Of a stretch of 64,000 nucleotides of DNA, positions 10,570 to 20,827 are shown piece after piece. How positions within the stretch are numbered: position 1 is the first letter of the stretch; the number at the start of each line of letters is the position of its first letter. This DNA comes from Lachnospiraceae bacterium Zagget2 (lineage in GTDB: Bacteria; Bacillota; Clostridia; Lachnospirales; Lachnospiraceae). Made by a program: the position numbers and the translations under genes. The notes beneath the pieces were generated by a model. It saw nothing but the letters and a program-made list of their open reading frames with translations. It ran no database searches and was not told where the DNA came from. The stretch covers positions 19,936 to 83,935 of the forward strand of contig MSHD01000050.1 in the NCBI GenBank assembly GCA_001941045.1. Direction: 5' to 3'.

Positions 10570-10607
10570 AGTAATACGGAAGATATCAGGCGGGGAGATG
10601 ATTCGAG

Positions 10608-11618
10608 ATGTTTTGGCGGATTAAACAAATAGTAAGAAGATATCCTGCATGTCATAAGGTTCTAAAAAAGGCTTATTATGAGATAAAAGCAAAAAGAAAG
10701 TTTGCAGGAAAGTATACATTTGTTGATAGAAGTTCACATTCGAACAAAGTTTGTATAATACTGGCAGGATATAAAGAGACAATCTGGAAGGATGTTTTTG
10801 GGCGAGTTGAGAGGTTTGCGCCCGACGATGTTGATATATGTGTTTTGACCTCCGGCAAGTACATTCCGGAGCTCCAGGCTATGTGCAAAGAGTATAATTG
10901 GTCATACTTATCTACGAAACGAAATTGCGTTACTCTGGCACAGAATATTGCGATTTCACTGTTTCCGGATGCTGAGTTTATCTATAAGCTGGATGAGGAT
11001 ATTTTCATTACTGATCAATATTTTGAAACACTGTTCAATTTATATGAAGCAGTTGTAATGGAAGGCGTATATTCAGTTGGTTTTGTCGCGCCGCTGATTC
11101 CTTTAAATGGGTATGCCAATGTCAGTGTTCTGGAAAAAGCGGGTGTTATGGATATCTTTACTAATAAATTTGGCCGACCTATAAGATCGGGAGAAAACGG
11201 AGAAAAAATCATGAATAATCCCGATGTCGCAAAATTTTTCTGGGGTAATGAAGGAGTATTTCCCCATATTGATCTTTTGAACACAAGATTTAGCAGTGCT
11301 GCTTTCTCGTATGAAATATGTCCGATGAGATTCAGCATAGGGGCTATCATGTTCCCACGATCAACATGGATTGATATGGGGTATTTTGATGTGGGGCCTG
11401 GAAACGACCTTGGATCTGATGAGAATCAGCTTTGCTCATTCTGCATGATTCATTCTCGTATTATAGCTGTGTCCGATAATTCGGTCGTTGGTCACTTTAG
11501 TTACGGACCGCAGACTGCCGAGATGGTAGAGTATTATCAGATTAATCCGGAAAAATTTTGTATAGTATCTAATAATTGCCAGGGAACTGAGGGTGGGTAT
11601 GAAAATGAGCAGCGATAA
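10608..11618 (+). CDS. Glycosyltransferase family 2-like protein
   Basis: CIILAGYKETIWKDVFGRVERF and FIYKLDEDIFIT (DxD-like) motifs. Confidence 0.6.
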   Translation: MFWRIKQIVRRYPACHKVLKKAYYEIKAKRKFAGKYTFVDRSSHSNKVCIILAGYKETIWKDVFGRVERFAPDDVDICVLTSGKYIPELQAMCKEYNWSYLSTKRNCVTLAQNIAISLFPDAEFIYKLDEDIFITDQYFETLFNLYEAVVMEGVYSVGFVAPLIPLNGYANVSVLEKAGVMDIFTNKFGRPIRSGENGEKIMNNPDVAKFFWGNEGVFPHIDLLNTRFSSAAFSYEICPMRFSIGAIMFPRSTWIDMGYFDVGPGNDLGSDENQLCSFCMIHSRIIAVSDNSVVGHFSYGPQTAEMVEYYQINPEKFCIVSNNCQGTEGGYENEQR

Positions 11619-12477
11619 AATCTGTGCGGGCATGGTGTTATATAATCCAGACATTGAACGACTTGCCAGAGCATTGTCGGCGGTCAGAAATCAAGTCCTG
11701 CACATTTACCTGATTGATAATTGCTCGAAAAATTACGAAGAAATTCGAAGTCTTTTATCTGAGAAGGATCTTTTCGGTAAAGTTACATACCATAAGAATG
11801 TTGATAATCTTGGGTGCGGCAATGGGTTGAATCTTGCTGCGCAAATGGCAATAGGATGCGGAATGGAATGGATGCTCATGTTGGATGATGATTCTATATG
11901 TGCGCCATATTTGATTGAGTGCTATGAAAAGAGTCTTGATATTTCAAATATTGGAATGATAGGTTGCAATGCGGTTTTTAATAAGGAGCCAGAATTCGCG
12001 GATCAATCTACTTTAAAATTTGACGCTGAAAGCTGTGATTTTTGCATCAACGGTGGAACGTTATTAAACTTAGAGGCCTGGAAAAAGGTTGGGGGATTTG
12101 ATGAGGCACTGTTTGCAGATTGGACGGACTGGGACTTGTCGATGAATATCAGACTTCATGGTTATAAATTACTTAATATTAATGTTGAGGGAGTGAATCA
12201 GTTAGGAGGAAAAACAAAAGAGAAGAGAACTATTTTTGGTAAGACAAGAACTTGTTCTATTTACTCGGCAGACAGGCGATATGATCAAATACGTAATGGT
12301 GTGTATTTCGCGCGAAAATACAGAAAAAATGTCAATTATATATGGCTTTTAAGAATATTCTGGATGCAGTTCAAATTAACCGCATTATATGAAGATCAGA
12401 AAATATATAAGCTTAAAAGAATGCTGCAGGGGCTGTTTGATGGGTTCAAGATGGAGATAAAAACTGAACATGGGTAA
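11599..12477 (+). CDS. Glycosyltransferase family 2 (rhamnosyltransferase-like)
   Basis: AGMVLYNPDIERLARAL, IYLIDNCSKN, WMLMLDDDS motifs; ATG 11599 used as start. Confidence 0.85.
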   Translation: MKMSSDKICAGMVLYNPDIERLARALSAVRNQVLHIYLIDNCSKNYEEIRSLLSEKDLFGKVTYHKNVDNLGCGNGLNLAAQMAIGCGMEWMLMLDDDSICAPYLIECYEKSLDISNIGMIGCNAVFNKEPEFADQSTLKFDAESCDFCINGGTLLNLEAWKKVGGFDEALFADWTDWDLSMNIRLHGYKLLNINVEGVNQLGGKTKEKRTIFGKTRTCSIYSADRRYDQIRNGVYFARKYRKNVNYIWLLRIFWMQFKLTALYEDQKIYKLKRMLQGLFDGFKMEIKTEHG

Positions 12478-12497
12478 GCTGGTCAAGCTAATCGGGA

Positions 12498-13693
12498 GTG
12501 AGGAAAATGGAAAAAGTGATAGATATCAGTTTTATTATACCTGTATTTAACTTAGACAAATATATACAAAGCTGCCTGGAAAGCATACTCTCCCAGAACG
12601 ATGAAGGAGTAACGTATGAGGTAATCGTCATAGATGATGGCAGTACAGATAGTTCTGTTTCTGTAATCAGGGATACTTTCAACAGATACAGTTCCATTAG
12701 GGGGGAGGGGTTAAGGCTATATCAACAGCCCAACAAAGGCGTATCTTCTGCAAGAAATCATGGACTGAAATATGCTACAGGCAAATGGATAGCCTTTGTT
12801 GATGGAGATGATTTATTATCGGCAACGTATTTTAAAAATGTGAAAGGTATTGTAAAGGAAGACGCAGATTGTTTCGTGTTTCATAATGGTGTTTTTTGTA
12901 TGATGTGGATACACATACTGATGATGTGAAAGAAATAAGGCAGGCCACACAAGAGGAATACGAATACGTGCTGGAGGATTTACAAATCGGTCACAGACGT
13001 AAAAAACCAGAAATGCAGTATTCTTTTTCAACACCTTGGGGGAAGCTATATCGTTCGGCAATTGCCAAAAAAATACTGTTTCCCAAAGATGCGTTCATAT
13101 GGGAAGATGCAATGTATAATTTTATTTTTCTGGATTCGATATCAAACGATCGGTTTTATATTGTTGATTATTGTGCTTATTATTGGCGGGGGAGGGAAAC
13201 GTCAGCAACCCATACATTTCGCCCAAAATGTAAATCTGAACTTTTGACTGTTTTTGAGATCTGGAGAAAAACAATAGAGAACACGTCCGCCAGTGGCAGA
13301 CGAAAACAATTGTATTACAATACTGTTCTTGATGCAATTTCGGTGTATTTTGATCTGTTTCTGTTTCATAAAGGCAACAGGCAGAAAAAAGCTGAAAAGA
13401 TTGCAAGCCTGATTGAGTTTTCAAAGGAATTTTCATTGGATGAGGCGATTGATAAGTGTGATATGTCAGTCTGGTCATCAAATGAGCTGTGTATGTTACA
13501 GATGTTTAAGGACAAAAAATTCCATAAAATCTATAACAAATATAACGTGAGAGTCATAAAGGGCAGAATTAAACTGGGGCTGAAGAAAACCGTAAAATCC
13601 ATGATGAGTACAATGCAAGAGCCAAAGAACAGTATCAAATTGAGGATAAGAAAATGGCTATTTCACAAAGAGAAAGCCAACAAATTTATATAA
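12498..13693 (+). pseudogene. Glycosyltransferase family 2 interrupted by a -1 nt frameshift at a T6 tract
   Basis: ORF 12498..12929 carries the GT2 N-terminus (DISFIIPVFNLDKYIQSCLESIL, IDDGSTDSS, FVDGDDLL); ORF 12896..13693 continues it (PWGKLYRSAIAKKILFP...WEDAMYNF); a seventh T at 12892-12897 would fuse them. Confidence 0.8.
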
Positions 13694-14688
13694 TGAAAGC
13701 TTTGGCCGTTTACAGCATTATTGCTGCGCATTGTAAGCTGCCAATGATGGAAAATTATTCAGGCAGTTTATCTGTTATGTTGACAGCAACAAAATATTTC
13801 GGGGAAATAGGCGTACCTGTATTTTTGGTTTTGTCAGGAAGGCTGTTTGATAGAAACAGAAGATTTCCCGACTTTTTGCGTAATAAATGTAAAAAGATTG
13901 TTTTGCCGTGGATGTGTTGCTCGTTACTGGTATGGATATATATGTTTATCCAGGGCGACTTTTATGATCTTTCACGGTGGCTGCTGGGAATAGGAAATGT
14001 TTATTGGTATATGCCGGTATTGTGCTTATATTTTGTTGTCTTTTATGTCTTGCACAACGTTAATTTACGGGGAGGTGTATTTGTTGTTTCTATCATATAT
14101 CATGTAGCTGTATACGATTTATGTGCTGTAAATATGGTGGCAGCTGAAAATTGTGTTATACTGGGAAATTTTCTGAAACATATGCCATTTTTCCTGATGG
14201 GGCTGTTGATTAACGACTTTAATTTAAAGGGGCATATTTATAGGATTTTAAACTCACATATAGCGATGGTGATAACTTGTCTGGTGTTAATTATAACAGC
14301 AGGATGTAATCATATAAAGTTTGGCGATATTAACTATGACAGTCCGCTGTTCCTGATTTTTTCCAGCGCCGGCATTATTATGATTGCGTGGATTTCACTA
14401 AAAATCCAAAGTAATGGCGGATATATTAAAAATGCATTTGCAACTATAGGGAAAGAAAGCTATTTTATATACCTGCTGCATTTACCTTTTGCGGGGATTC
14501 TGAGCAATATATTGTCACGCAACCTGGTTACGGCATATATGATTGCATTTTATCCATTATTTATAATCATCATCCTGCACTTCGCAGCTGAAATAATGAC
14601 CTGGTTCTGCCAAAAGACGGGTATATGGGGATTGCTAAGTATATTTGGTCTGCAGAATAATTGTATTGAGAAAGTAGAGGGGATTTGA
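13654..14688 (+). CDS. Acyltransferase family 3 membrane protein
   Basis: IYIMKALAVYSIIAAHCKLP, FGEIGVPVFLVLSGRLF, polytopic. Confidence 0.8.
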   Translation: MAISQRESQQIYIMKALAVYSIIAAHCKLPMMENYSGSLSVMLTATKYFGEIGVPVFLVLSGRLFDRNRRFPDFLRNKCKKIVLPWMCCSLLVWIYMFIQGDFYDLSRWLLGIGNVYWYMPVLCLYFVVFYVLHNVNLRGGVFVVSIIYHVAVYDLCAVNMVAAENCVILGNFLKHMPFFLMGLLINDFNLKGHIYRILNSHIAMVITCLVLIITAGCNHIKFGDINYDSPLFLIFSSAGIIMIAWISLKIQSNGGYIKNAFATIGKESYFIYLLHLPFAGILSNILSRNLVTAYMIAFYPLFIIIILHFAAEIMTWFCQKTGIWGLLSIFGLQNNCIEKVEGI

Positions 14689-14806
14689 TGCGGTAACGAT
14701 TATTACGTTCAGCGACAGTAGAACAGTGAGGACGGTTCCAAGGATTGAATTAATAAAATGCAGCGCAAATTCTTGTGAAGTATTTGGACAATGATAACAA
14801 GGTGAT

Positions 14807-15967
14807 ATGATGATTTATGATGTCGGAGACAGATGTGTCGGATGTGGCGTTTGTGCAAGCACCTGCCCCTATAAAGTAATTTCAATGAAAGAAGATAAAA
14901 TGGGGTTTCGTTATCCTGAAACAGATGATACTTTATGCGTGCACTGCCAGCTTTGCCGGAAAATCTGTCCTATTTTGCAGAAACCGGCGCTTTATGAAAA
15001 CAGTGTGGGATATGGCCTGCAATGTCATGATGAGTCTGTATTAAATATCAGTTCTTCCGGGGGAGCGTTTTATTTATTGGCGTCAGAAGTACTTCGTCGA
15101 GGAGGCGTAGTATACGGAGCCGCTTATTGTCCTGATTTTACAAAAGTCTACCATAAAGCGGCATATGATTTTCAGGAACTGACGGGATTGTGCGGTTCGA
15201 AATATGTGCAAAGCGATGTGGGAGATACGTTCAGGGAAACCTGTGAAAACCTGAAAGCCAGAAAGTGGGTCTTATATTCCGGAACCCCCTGTCAGCTGGC
15301 TGCGTTGGATAATTATCTGGGAGAGCGAGTTTCCCGAGAAAAACTACTGTCTGTAGATATCCTGTGCCATGGGGTATGCAGCCCGGAGATGTGGGGCAAA
15401 TATATTGAGTACAGAAAAAAGAGCGATGGTGGTTTTGTGCCGCTTAAAGTATCAATGCGCGATAAAACATATGGGTGGAGAAAGTTTTCTCTGAAAATAC
15501 AGTATGAGGACAACAGTTATGTTGAGTCTGTTAACCAGGATCTATTCCTGCGTGGATTTCTAAGACATGTTTATCTGCGAAAGAGCTGTTATGAGTGTAA
15601 TTTTAAGGGTTTGCATCGATGCGCAGATATAACGCTCGGTGATTTCTGGGATGGAGGAAAGGTTATAAGGGATATGGATGACAGGGGAACTTCTCTTGTT
15701 ATTGTACATTCGGATAAGGGAGAACAGTTTTTCCAGATCATTTCATCACGGGGAAAATGGACAAAAATTCCAGATGTGAAAGCTGTTAGCAATGATGGTA
15801 TGTATCATAACGCCTGGTACAATGGGAATCGGAAGTACATTGAGAAGAATATAGACAGGTATTCATTTGAAAAACTGCATCGAAAATATTTTTCCGACAG
15901 TATGTTATGTAAATTTGGACGCTACGTATGCAGGGCAGTAGCTTCTCACAAGAGAGGGCTCTCATGA
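14807..15967 (+). CDS. Ferredoxin / coenzyme F420 hydrogenase beta-subunit-like (FrhB) protein
   Basis: Two 4Fe-4S motifs CVGCGVCASTCP and CVHCQLCRKICP; SSGGAFYLLASEVL; LYSGTPCQLAAL; DILCHGVCSP. Confidence 0.88.
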   Translation: MMIYDVGDRCVGCGVCASTCPYKVISMKEDKMGFRYPETDDTLCVHCQLCRKICPILQKPALYENSVGYGLQCHDESVLNISSSGGAFYLLASEVLRRGGVVYGAAYCPDFTKVYHKAAYDFQELTGLCGSKYVQSDVGDTFRETCENLKARKWVLYSGTPCQLAALDNYLGERVSREKLLSVDILCHGVCSPEMWGKYIEYRKKSDGGFVPLKVSMRDKTYGWRKFSLKIQYEDNSYVESVNQDLFLRGFLRHVYLRKSCYECNFKGLHRCADITLGDFWDGGKVIRDMDDRGTSLVIVHSDKGEQFFQIISSRGKWTKIPDVKAVSNDGMYHNAWYNGNRKYIEKNIDRYSFEKLHRKYFSDSMLCKFGRYVCRAVASHKRGLS

Positions 15968-17487
15968 AGATAAAAAGAACCGAAAACGCAAAAAAGGGAA
16001 TAATCTTTGGGACAATCTCTAACATATATACAGTTCTGGTTCCGTTCTGTATGCGTACTGTCATGCTGTATACACTGGGAGTGCAGTATTTAGGCCTGAA
16101 CAGTCTGTTCACTTCTGTTTTGCAGGTTCTTAATCTGACGGAGCTGGGTGTGGGAACGGCAATGGTTTACAGCATGTACAAGCCCATAGCTGAGGATGAT
16201 ACAGAAAAGATCTGTGCGCTTATGCGCATGTATAAGATTTATTATAGAATTATAGGTCTTGTTGTATGCCTGCTGGGAGTCATGCTGATTCCGTTTCTTC
16301 CTGAACTGATTAGCGGTTCCGTGCCGGAAGATATTAATATTTATACCTTGTATGGCATAAATCTGGCTTCAACGGTGCTTACATACTGGCTGTTTGCCTA
16401 TAAGAATTCTCTGCTGAACGCTTTCCAGAGAAGAGACGTTTTAAGCAAAATCGCCATGGTGACAAATACGTTAAAATATGTTTTTCAAATACTTGCTTTA
16501 ATTATTTTTGAAAGTTATTACGCGTATGTGATTGTAATGCTGTCTTCACAGATTATAAATAATATTGTAACTGCATGTGTAGTCGACAGGATGTACCCGC
16601 AGTACAGAGCGAGGAATAAACTGCCGAAAGAGGATGTGAGAGACATTAATGCGAGAATCCGGGATCTTTTTACCCAGAAAATAGGAGGTATAATCAATTC
16701 CAACGCAGACACACTTGTGATATCCGCTTTCCTGGGACTCACATCGCTTGCAATATATCAGAATTATTATTATGTCATGTCGCTTCCGCTTGCCCTGTCA
16801 AATGTTATTTTTGACTCATGCAGGGCCGGATTTGGCAACAGCCTTGCCACGGAAAGTAAGGAGAAAAATTTATCGGATCTAAAGAAATTTACTTTTTTGT
16901 TGAACTGGGTGGTTACGGTATGCGCCGCCGGCCTGATTTGCCTGTATCAGCATTTCATGTATATGTGGATGGGTGAGGAGTTACTGCTTTCGTTTGGAAT
17001 GGTCATTCTGTTTGTGATTTATTTTTATATTATTGTAATGGAGAAGATCTTAGGCGTCTTCAAAGACGCGGGAGGGATCTGGCATCAGGATCGGCTCCGC
17101 CCGTTATTTGCAGCACTGTTGAATCTGACACTGAATTTAATAATGGTCAGGGTAATTGGAATCTATGGGATACTACTTTCGACAATTATAAGTATGCTGG
17201 TATTGAGTGTCCCATGGGAACTCTATAATATATTTACCGTTATATTTGAGAAGAAAGATCTTTCCGGATATGTTCTGGAGTTGTTCAGATATGCTGCCGT
17301 GGCAGTGCTAATATGCATCATTTCCGTTTATGCATGCAGTTACGTTACGTTGGGCGGTATCCTGGGATTCTTGCTGAAAGGGATCATTGCGCTGATGATT
17401 TCCGACGTGCTACTTTTGGCAATATTTTTCAGGGCAGAGGAGTTTAACGAGGCTTTTAAATTTGTAAAAGGTCTTTTGCAAAGATGA
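15964..17487 (+). CDS. Wzx-like polysaccharide flippase (MATE/PST superfamily)
   Basis: Polytopic; MRTVMLYTLGVQYLGLNSLFTSVLQVLNLTELGVGTAMVYSMYKPI. Confidence 0.85.
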   Translation: MKIKRTENAKKGIIFGTISNIYTVLVPFCMRTVMLYTLGVQYLGLNSLFTSVLQVLNLTELGVGTAMVYSMYKPIAEDDTEKICALMRMYKIYYRIIGLVVCLLGVMLIPFLPELISGSVPEDINIYTLYGINLASTVLTYWLFAYKNSLLNAFQRRDVLSKIAMVTNTLKYVFQILALIIFESYYAYVIVMLSSQIINNIVTACVVDRMYPQYRARNKLPKEDVRDINARIRDLFTQKIGGIINSNADTLVISAFLGLTSLAIYQNYYYVMSLPLALSNVIFDSCRAGFGNSLATESKEKNLSDLKKFTFLLNWVVTVCAAGLICLYQHFMYMWMGEELLLSFGMVILFVIYFYIIVMEKILGVFKDAGGIWHQDRLRPLFAALLNLTLNLIMVRVIGIYGILLSTIISMLVLSVPWELYNIFTVIFEKKDLSGYVLELFRYAAVAVLICIISVYACSYVTLGGILGFLLKGIIALMISDVLLLAIFFRAEEFNEAFKFVKGLLQR

Positions 17488-17506
17488 CGCGAAAGAGGAA
17501 ACCAAC

Positions 17507-18094
17507 ATGAATTCAAACTACTATAAAATCATACTGAAACTGCTGCACATCCGCTACGGCAGAAACCTCCTGCTGAAGGGCTGCCCGGTGATCTACAATA
17601 AAAAAGGGGCTGAGATCACGATCGGTGACGATGTTACGGTCAAATCGTCCTTCCTCTCGAATCTGGTCGGTCTGTACTCGCGCACGATCATCGTCACGCG
17701 CGCGCCGGAGGCCTATATCCGGATCGGCAGCGGAGTGGGGATCTCCGGAGCGACCATCTACGCGCGCAGGGGGATTGAGATCGGCGACAATACTGCGATC
17801 GGGGGCAACTGCAAGATTCTCGACAATGATTTTCATCCGTCGGAAACGGAGCTGCGGAACCGGATGCTGCGCGATCCGCGCGGTGGAGACAGCGATCTCA
17901 TTCCGGCGAAGGAGATTCGGATAGGCAGGGACTGCTTCATCGGATGCAACACGATTATTCTGAAAGGCACCGTGCTGGGCGACGGCTGTGTGGTCGGCGC
18001 GGGCGCGGTAGTGAGCGGGACATTCCCGCCGGGCTGTGTGATTGCGGGCAATCCGGCGCGGATAGTCCGAACCCTGGATAGTCCGGAAGTATAA
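17507..18094 (+). CDS. Left-handed beta-helix acyltransferase
   Basis: Hexapeptide repeats; IRIGRDCFIGCNTIILKGTVLGDGCVVGAGAVVSG...AGNPARIVR. Confidence 0.88.
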   Translation: MNSNYYKIILKLLHIRYGRNLLLKGCPVIYNKKGAEITIGDDVTVKSSFLSNLVGLYSRTIIVTRAPEAYIRIGSGVGISGATIYARRGIEIGDNTAIGGNCKILDNDFHPSETELRNRMLRDPRGGDSDLIPAKEIRIGRDCFIGCNTIILKGTVLGDGCVVGAGAVVSGTFPPGCVIAGNPARIVRTLDSPEV

Positions 18095-18178
18095 AACAAT
18101 GCACATGGATTTAACACAAAGTTCAGACTTTTCACATTGTGGCTCCGGATATGGGATGGTAGAATAAGAAGGAGATCC

Positions 18179-19402
18179 ATGAAAAAAGAGGTTCATATGA
18201 ACAGAGAAGAAAAGGCATTGCTGGCCGCCCTTGCGGCGTTTATAAAACGGGATAATCTGCGGCTTCCAGCCGATCTGGACTGGAGCCGGCTGTACCGCCT
18301 GGCGAAAGCGCATGCGGTTGCGCCGATTCTGTACAGATCACTTCGGAGTACGCCGGAGATTGTTACGGACGCGCAGATGATGCAGGAGTTCGGAAGGGCT
18401 TACGACGAGGCTATTTTTCTGGCGGTGCGGCAGCAGTATGAGATGGATGGCATTCTGACGGCGCTGAATCAGAAGAAGATCCCGCATATACTGCTCAAGG
18501 GCTGTTATCTGATGCAGTTTTATCCGGTGCGCGAGCTGAGAACGATGTCGGATATCGATATTCTCGTGCCGCCGAAGTATCACCGCGCGGCGGGACGCGC
18601 GCTGGAGGAGCTTGGCTTTTCCCTCGGCAATCAGGAGGGAAATACCTGGAATTATCGCAGGAATGTCGTGGAGATTGAGCTGCACAGCAGCCTGTCAGAG
18701 GGCAGGTACTGGCATTCGGTTGATGCGGAAGAATATTTTAAGGGCTGTTTTCAGCATACGGTGGAGGGCGCGCTGCCCTACACGCGCTACCTGACGCCGG
18801 AGTATCATTTTGTCTATATGATCTTTCACCTGGCGAAGCATTTTGAGGCGACGGGCGCCGGCGTCCGGATGTTTCTCGACGTCGCGGTCTGTATGGATAG
18901 ATTCCGGGAGGAGATGGACTGGGATCTGGTCTTCCGGGAGTTGAGGAAGCTGAAGCTGGACGGGTTTTTCCGGCGGGTGATGCTTCTGGTCAGCGTCTGG
19001 TTTCACGTCCGTCCGGTCAGAGCGGACAGGATGGCATTGTCGGAAGATGAGCTGCGGGCGGTGACACGCTATGTCCTGGAGGGCGGCGTGTATGGTATGG
19101 AGAAGCGCGACCTGGGTACGATCATTCTGCGCAGGGGCGTGAAGCGCGGGCGAAGCAATGGAAGCCGGCAGATACGGATGCGCGCCCTGTGGGGATATCT
19201 GTTTCCGGAGCGCGCCTATATGAGAAGGTACCTGAAGGCGGTCGACCGCACGCCGCTGCTGCTCCCGGCAGCCTGGGCGATTCGATGCTGGGAGGGGCTC
19301 TTCCGGCGAAGGAAATCGACGCTGGCTCATTTAAGGCAGCTGCAAAGCGGGACAGGCGAGGCGCTTCGGCAGGATCATATACTGGAGGCGATGGGACTGT
19401 GA
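18179..19402 (+). CDS. Nucleotidyltransferase family protein (PF14907-like), cassette A
   Basis: LLKGCYLMQFYPVRELRTMSDIDILVPPK motif; ATG 18179 (alternative 18197) inside ORF 18137..19402. Confidence 0.8.
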   Translation: MKKEVHMNREEKALLAALAAFIKRDNLRLPADLDWSRLYRLAKAHAVAPILYRSLRSTPEIVTDAQMMQEFGRAYDEAIFLAVRQQYEMDGILTALNQKKIPHILLKGCYLMQFYPVRELRTMSDIDILVPPKYHRAAGRALEELGFSLGNQEGNTWNYRRNVVEIELHSSLSEGRYWHSVDAEEYFKGCFQHTVEGALPYTRYLTPEYHFVYMIFHLAKHFEATGAGVRMFLDVAVCMDRFREEMDWDLVFRELRKLKLDGFFRRVMLLVSVWFHVRPVRADRMALSEDELRAVTRYVLEGGVYGMEKRDLGTIILRRGVKRGRSNGSRQIRMRALWGYLFPERAYMRRYLKAVDRTPLLLPAAWAIRCWEGLFRRRKSTLAHLRQLQSGTGEALRQDHILEAMGL

Positions 19403-20109
19403 GCGGTGAGATTCTCACATACGGGATCGCCGGTTTCGGCGTGCGTATGGCGGCGTCCGGGCGCACGCTTCGTCAGGCGGAGCCGTATCGCTCGGACAGC
19501 GTCCGCGTTGATTTTGAGGTTCGTGGTTTTGCGGAGGCGCTGCGCGCGAAAGCTCCTTATCTGAGCGGTGAGGATGCGGAATATATTTCCAGTGGGAGTG
19601 ATTTCTTTCGTAAAATCATTCCGCGCGGCGCGATGATGCTTCACGCCTGCGCTGTCCTGGCGGATGGGGAAGCGTATCTTTTCTCCGGGCGCAGCGGCGT
19701 GGGAAAGACGACGCATGCAGGGCTGTGGGAGAAGTATCTGGGAGAGGAGCGTGTGCGCGTGCTGAACGACGACAAGCCGGTGCTGCGTTTTGACTCCGGC
19801 AGTGTGACGGCCTGTGGGACGCCCTGGTGCGGGAGCGCAGGAATCAGTATAAACGCGGCTGCACCGGTGAGGGGTATCTGCTTTCTGCGGCAGGGATCGC
19901 GAAATGTGATCAGGCCGCTGTCCGGCGCAGAGGCTGTCCATGCGATTCTGGGACAGACGCTCCGGGATGTGGACGCCGCCGATATGGGCTATATCCTGGA
20001 TATGACGGAAAGATTGATTGCGGGGGTTCCGCTCTATGAGCTGGAGTGTCTCCCGGATCGCGCGGCGGCGCGCCTTTCCTGGGAAACGATGAGGAGAATG
20101 AGAAGATGA
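19399..20109 (+). CDS. HPr kinase/PEPCK-fold-like kinase, cassette A
   Basis: FSGRSGVGKTTHAGLW P-loop and VLNDDKPVL motif; GTG 19399 overlaps upstream stop (GTGA). Confidence 0.78.
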   Translation: MSGEILTYGIAGFGVRMAASGRTLRQAEPYRSDSVRVDFEVRGFAEALRAKAPYLSGEDAEYISSGSDFFRKIIPRGAMMLHACAVLADGEAYLFSGRSGVGKTTHAGLWEKYLGEERVRVLNDDKPVLRFDSGSVTACGTPWCGSAGISINAAAPVRGICFLRQGSRNVIRPLSGAEAVHAILGQTLRDVDAADMGYILDMTERLIAGVPLYELECLPDRAAARLSWETMRRMRR

Positions 20110-20372
20110 AGATGAAAGAAGGCCTGCTGCTCAGAGAGATAGCGGGAGAATATGTGGTGATAGCCGTGGGAAAACCGGAATTGAATTTCAACAGAATGCT
20201 TGTGCTCAATGAGTCCGGTGCAATGCTGTTCCGAAAGCTCCAGGGCGGCGCGTCCGGCAGGGAGCTGGTGGACGCCCTGACCTGTGAATATGAGGTGACG
20301 CGGGAGGAGGCAGTCCGGGATGTAAAGATTTTCCTGGGACGGTTGGCGCAGGCGGGATGTATGGAGTCATGA
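20106..20372 (+). CDS. PqqD-like (RiPP recognition element-type) protein, cassette A
   Basis: 88 aa; LNESGAMLFRKLQGGASGRELVDALTCEYEVTREEAVRDVKIFLGRLAQAGCME pattern; ATGA overlap with upstream kinase. Confidence 0.78.
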   Translation: MKMKEGLLLREIAGEYVVIAVGKPELNFNRMLVLNESGAMLFRKLQGGASGRELVDALTCEYEVTREEAVRDVKIFLGRLAQAGCMES

Positions 20373-20827
20373 AACGATTCTGTACGATGGAGGAGATTCG
20401 TCCGCTGATGGAAGAGAGCCTGCAGCGTGGCGAGGGCGTAACCCTGACAGTGACGGGCAGGAGCATGTGGCCCATGCTGCGCGGCGGCTGGGACAGTGTG
20501 ACGCTGCACCGACCGAGGGGGGTGCTGAAAAAATATGACATTCCGCTTTACCGAAGGCGGGACGGGAGTTGGGTGCTGCACCGGATCGTGGAAGTGCGGG
20601 CGGATGGCTATCTGTGTATGGGTGATCACCAGCTTTGCGCCGAGCGGGTAGCGCGGCGACAGATTGTCGGTGTGGTGACTTCCTTTACGAGAGGCGGGAG
20701 AACGATTTCGCCGCGGTCCCCGGCCTGCAGATTCTATGTGACGCTCTGGTGTCGCCTCCGCCTGCCCAGACGCGTCGGGCTGAGGCTGGAGGCTGCATAT
20801 GTGCGGCTGCGGAGGAGATGCGGATGA
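20369..20827 (+). CDS. S24/S26 family peptidase (SipW/LexA-fold signal-peptidase-like), cassette A
   Basis: TGRSMWPMLRGG (Ser) and WVLHRIVEV (His), MGDH; ATGA overlap with upstream gene. Confidence 0.75.
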   Translation: MKRFCTMEEIRPLMEESLQRGEGVTLTVTGRSMWPMLRGGWDSVTLHRPRGVLKKYDIPLYRRRDGSWVLHRIVEVRADGYLCMGDHQLCAERVARRQIVGVVTSFTRGGRTISPRSPACRFYVTLWCRLRLPRRVGLRLEAAYVRLRRRCG

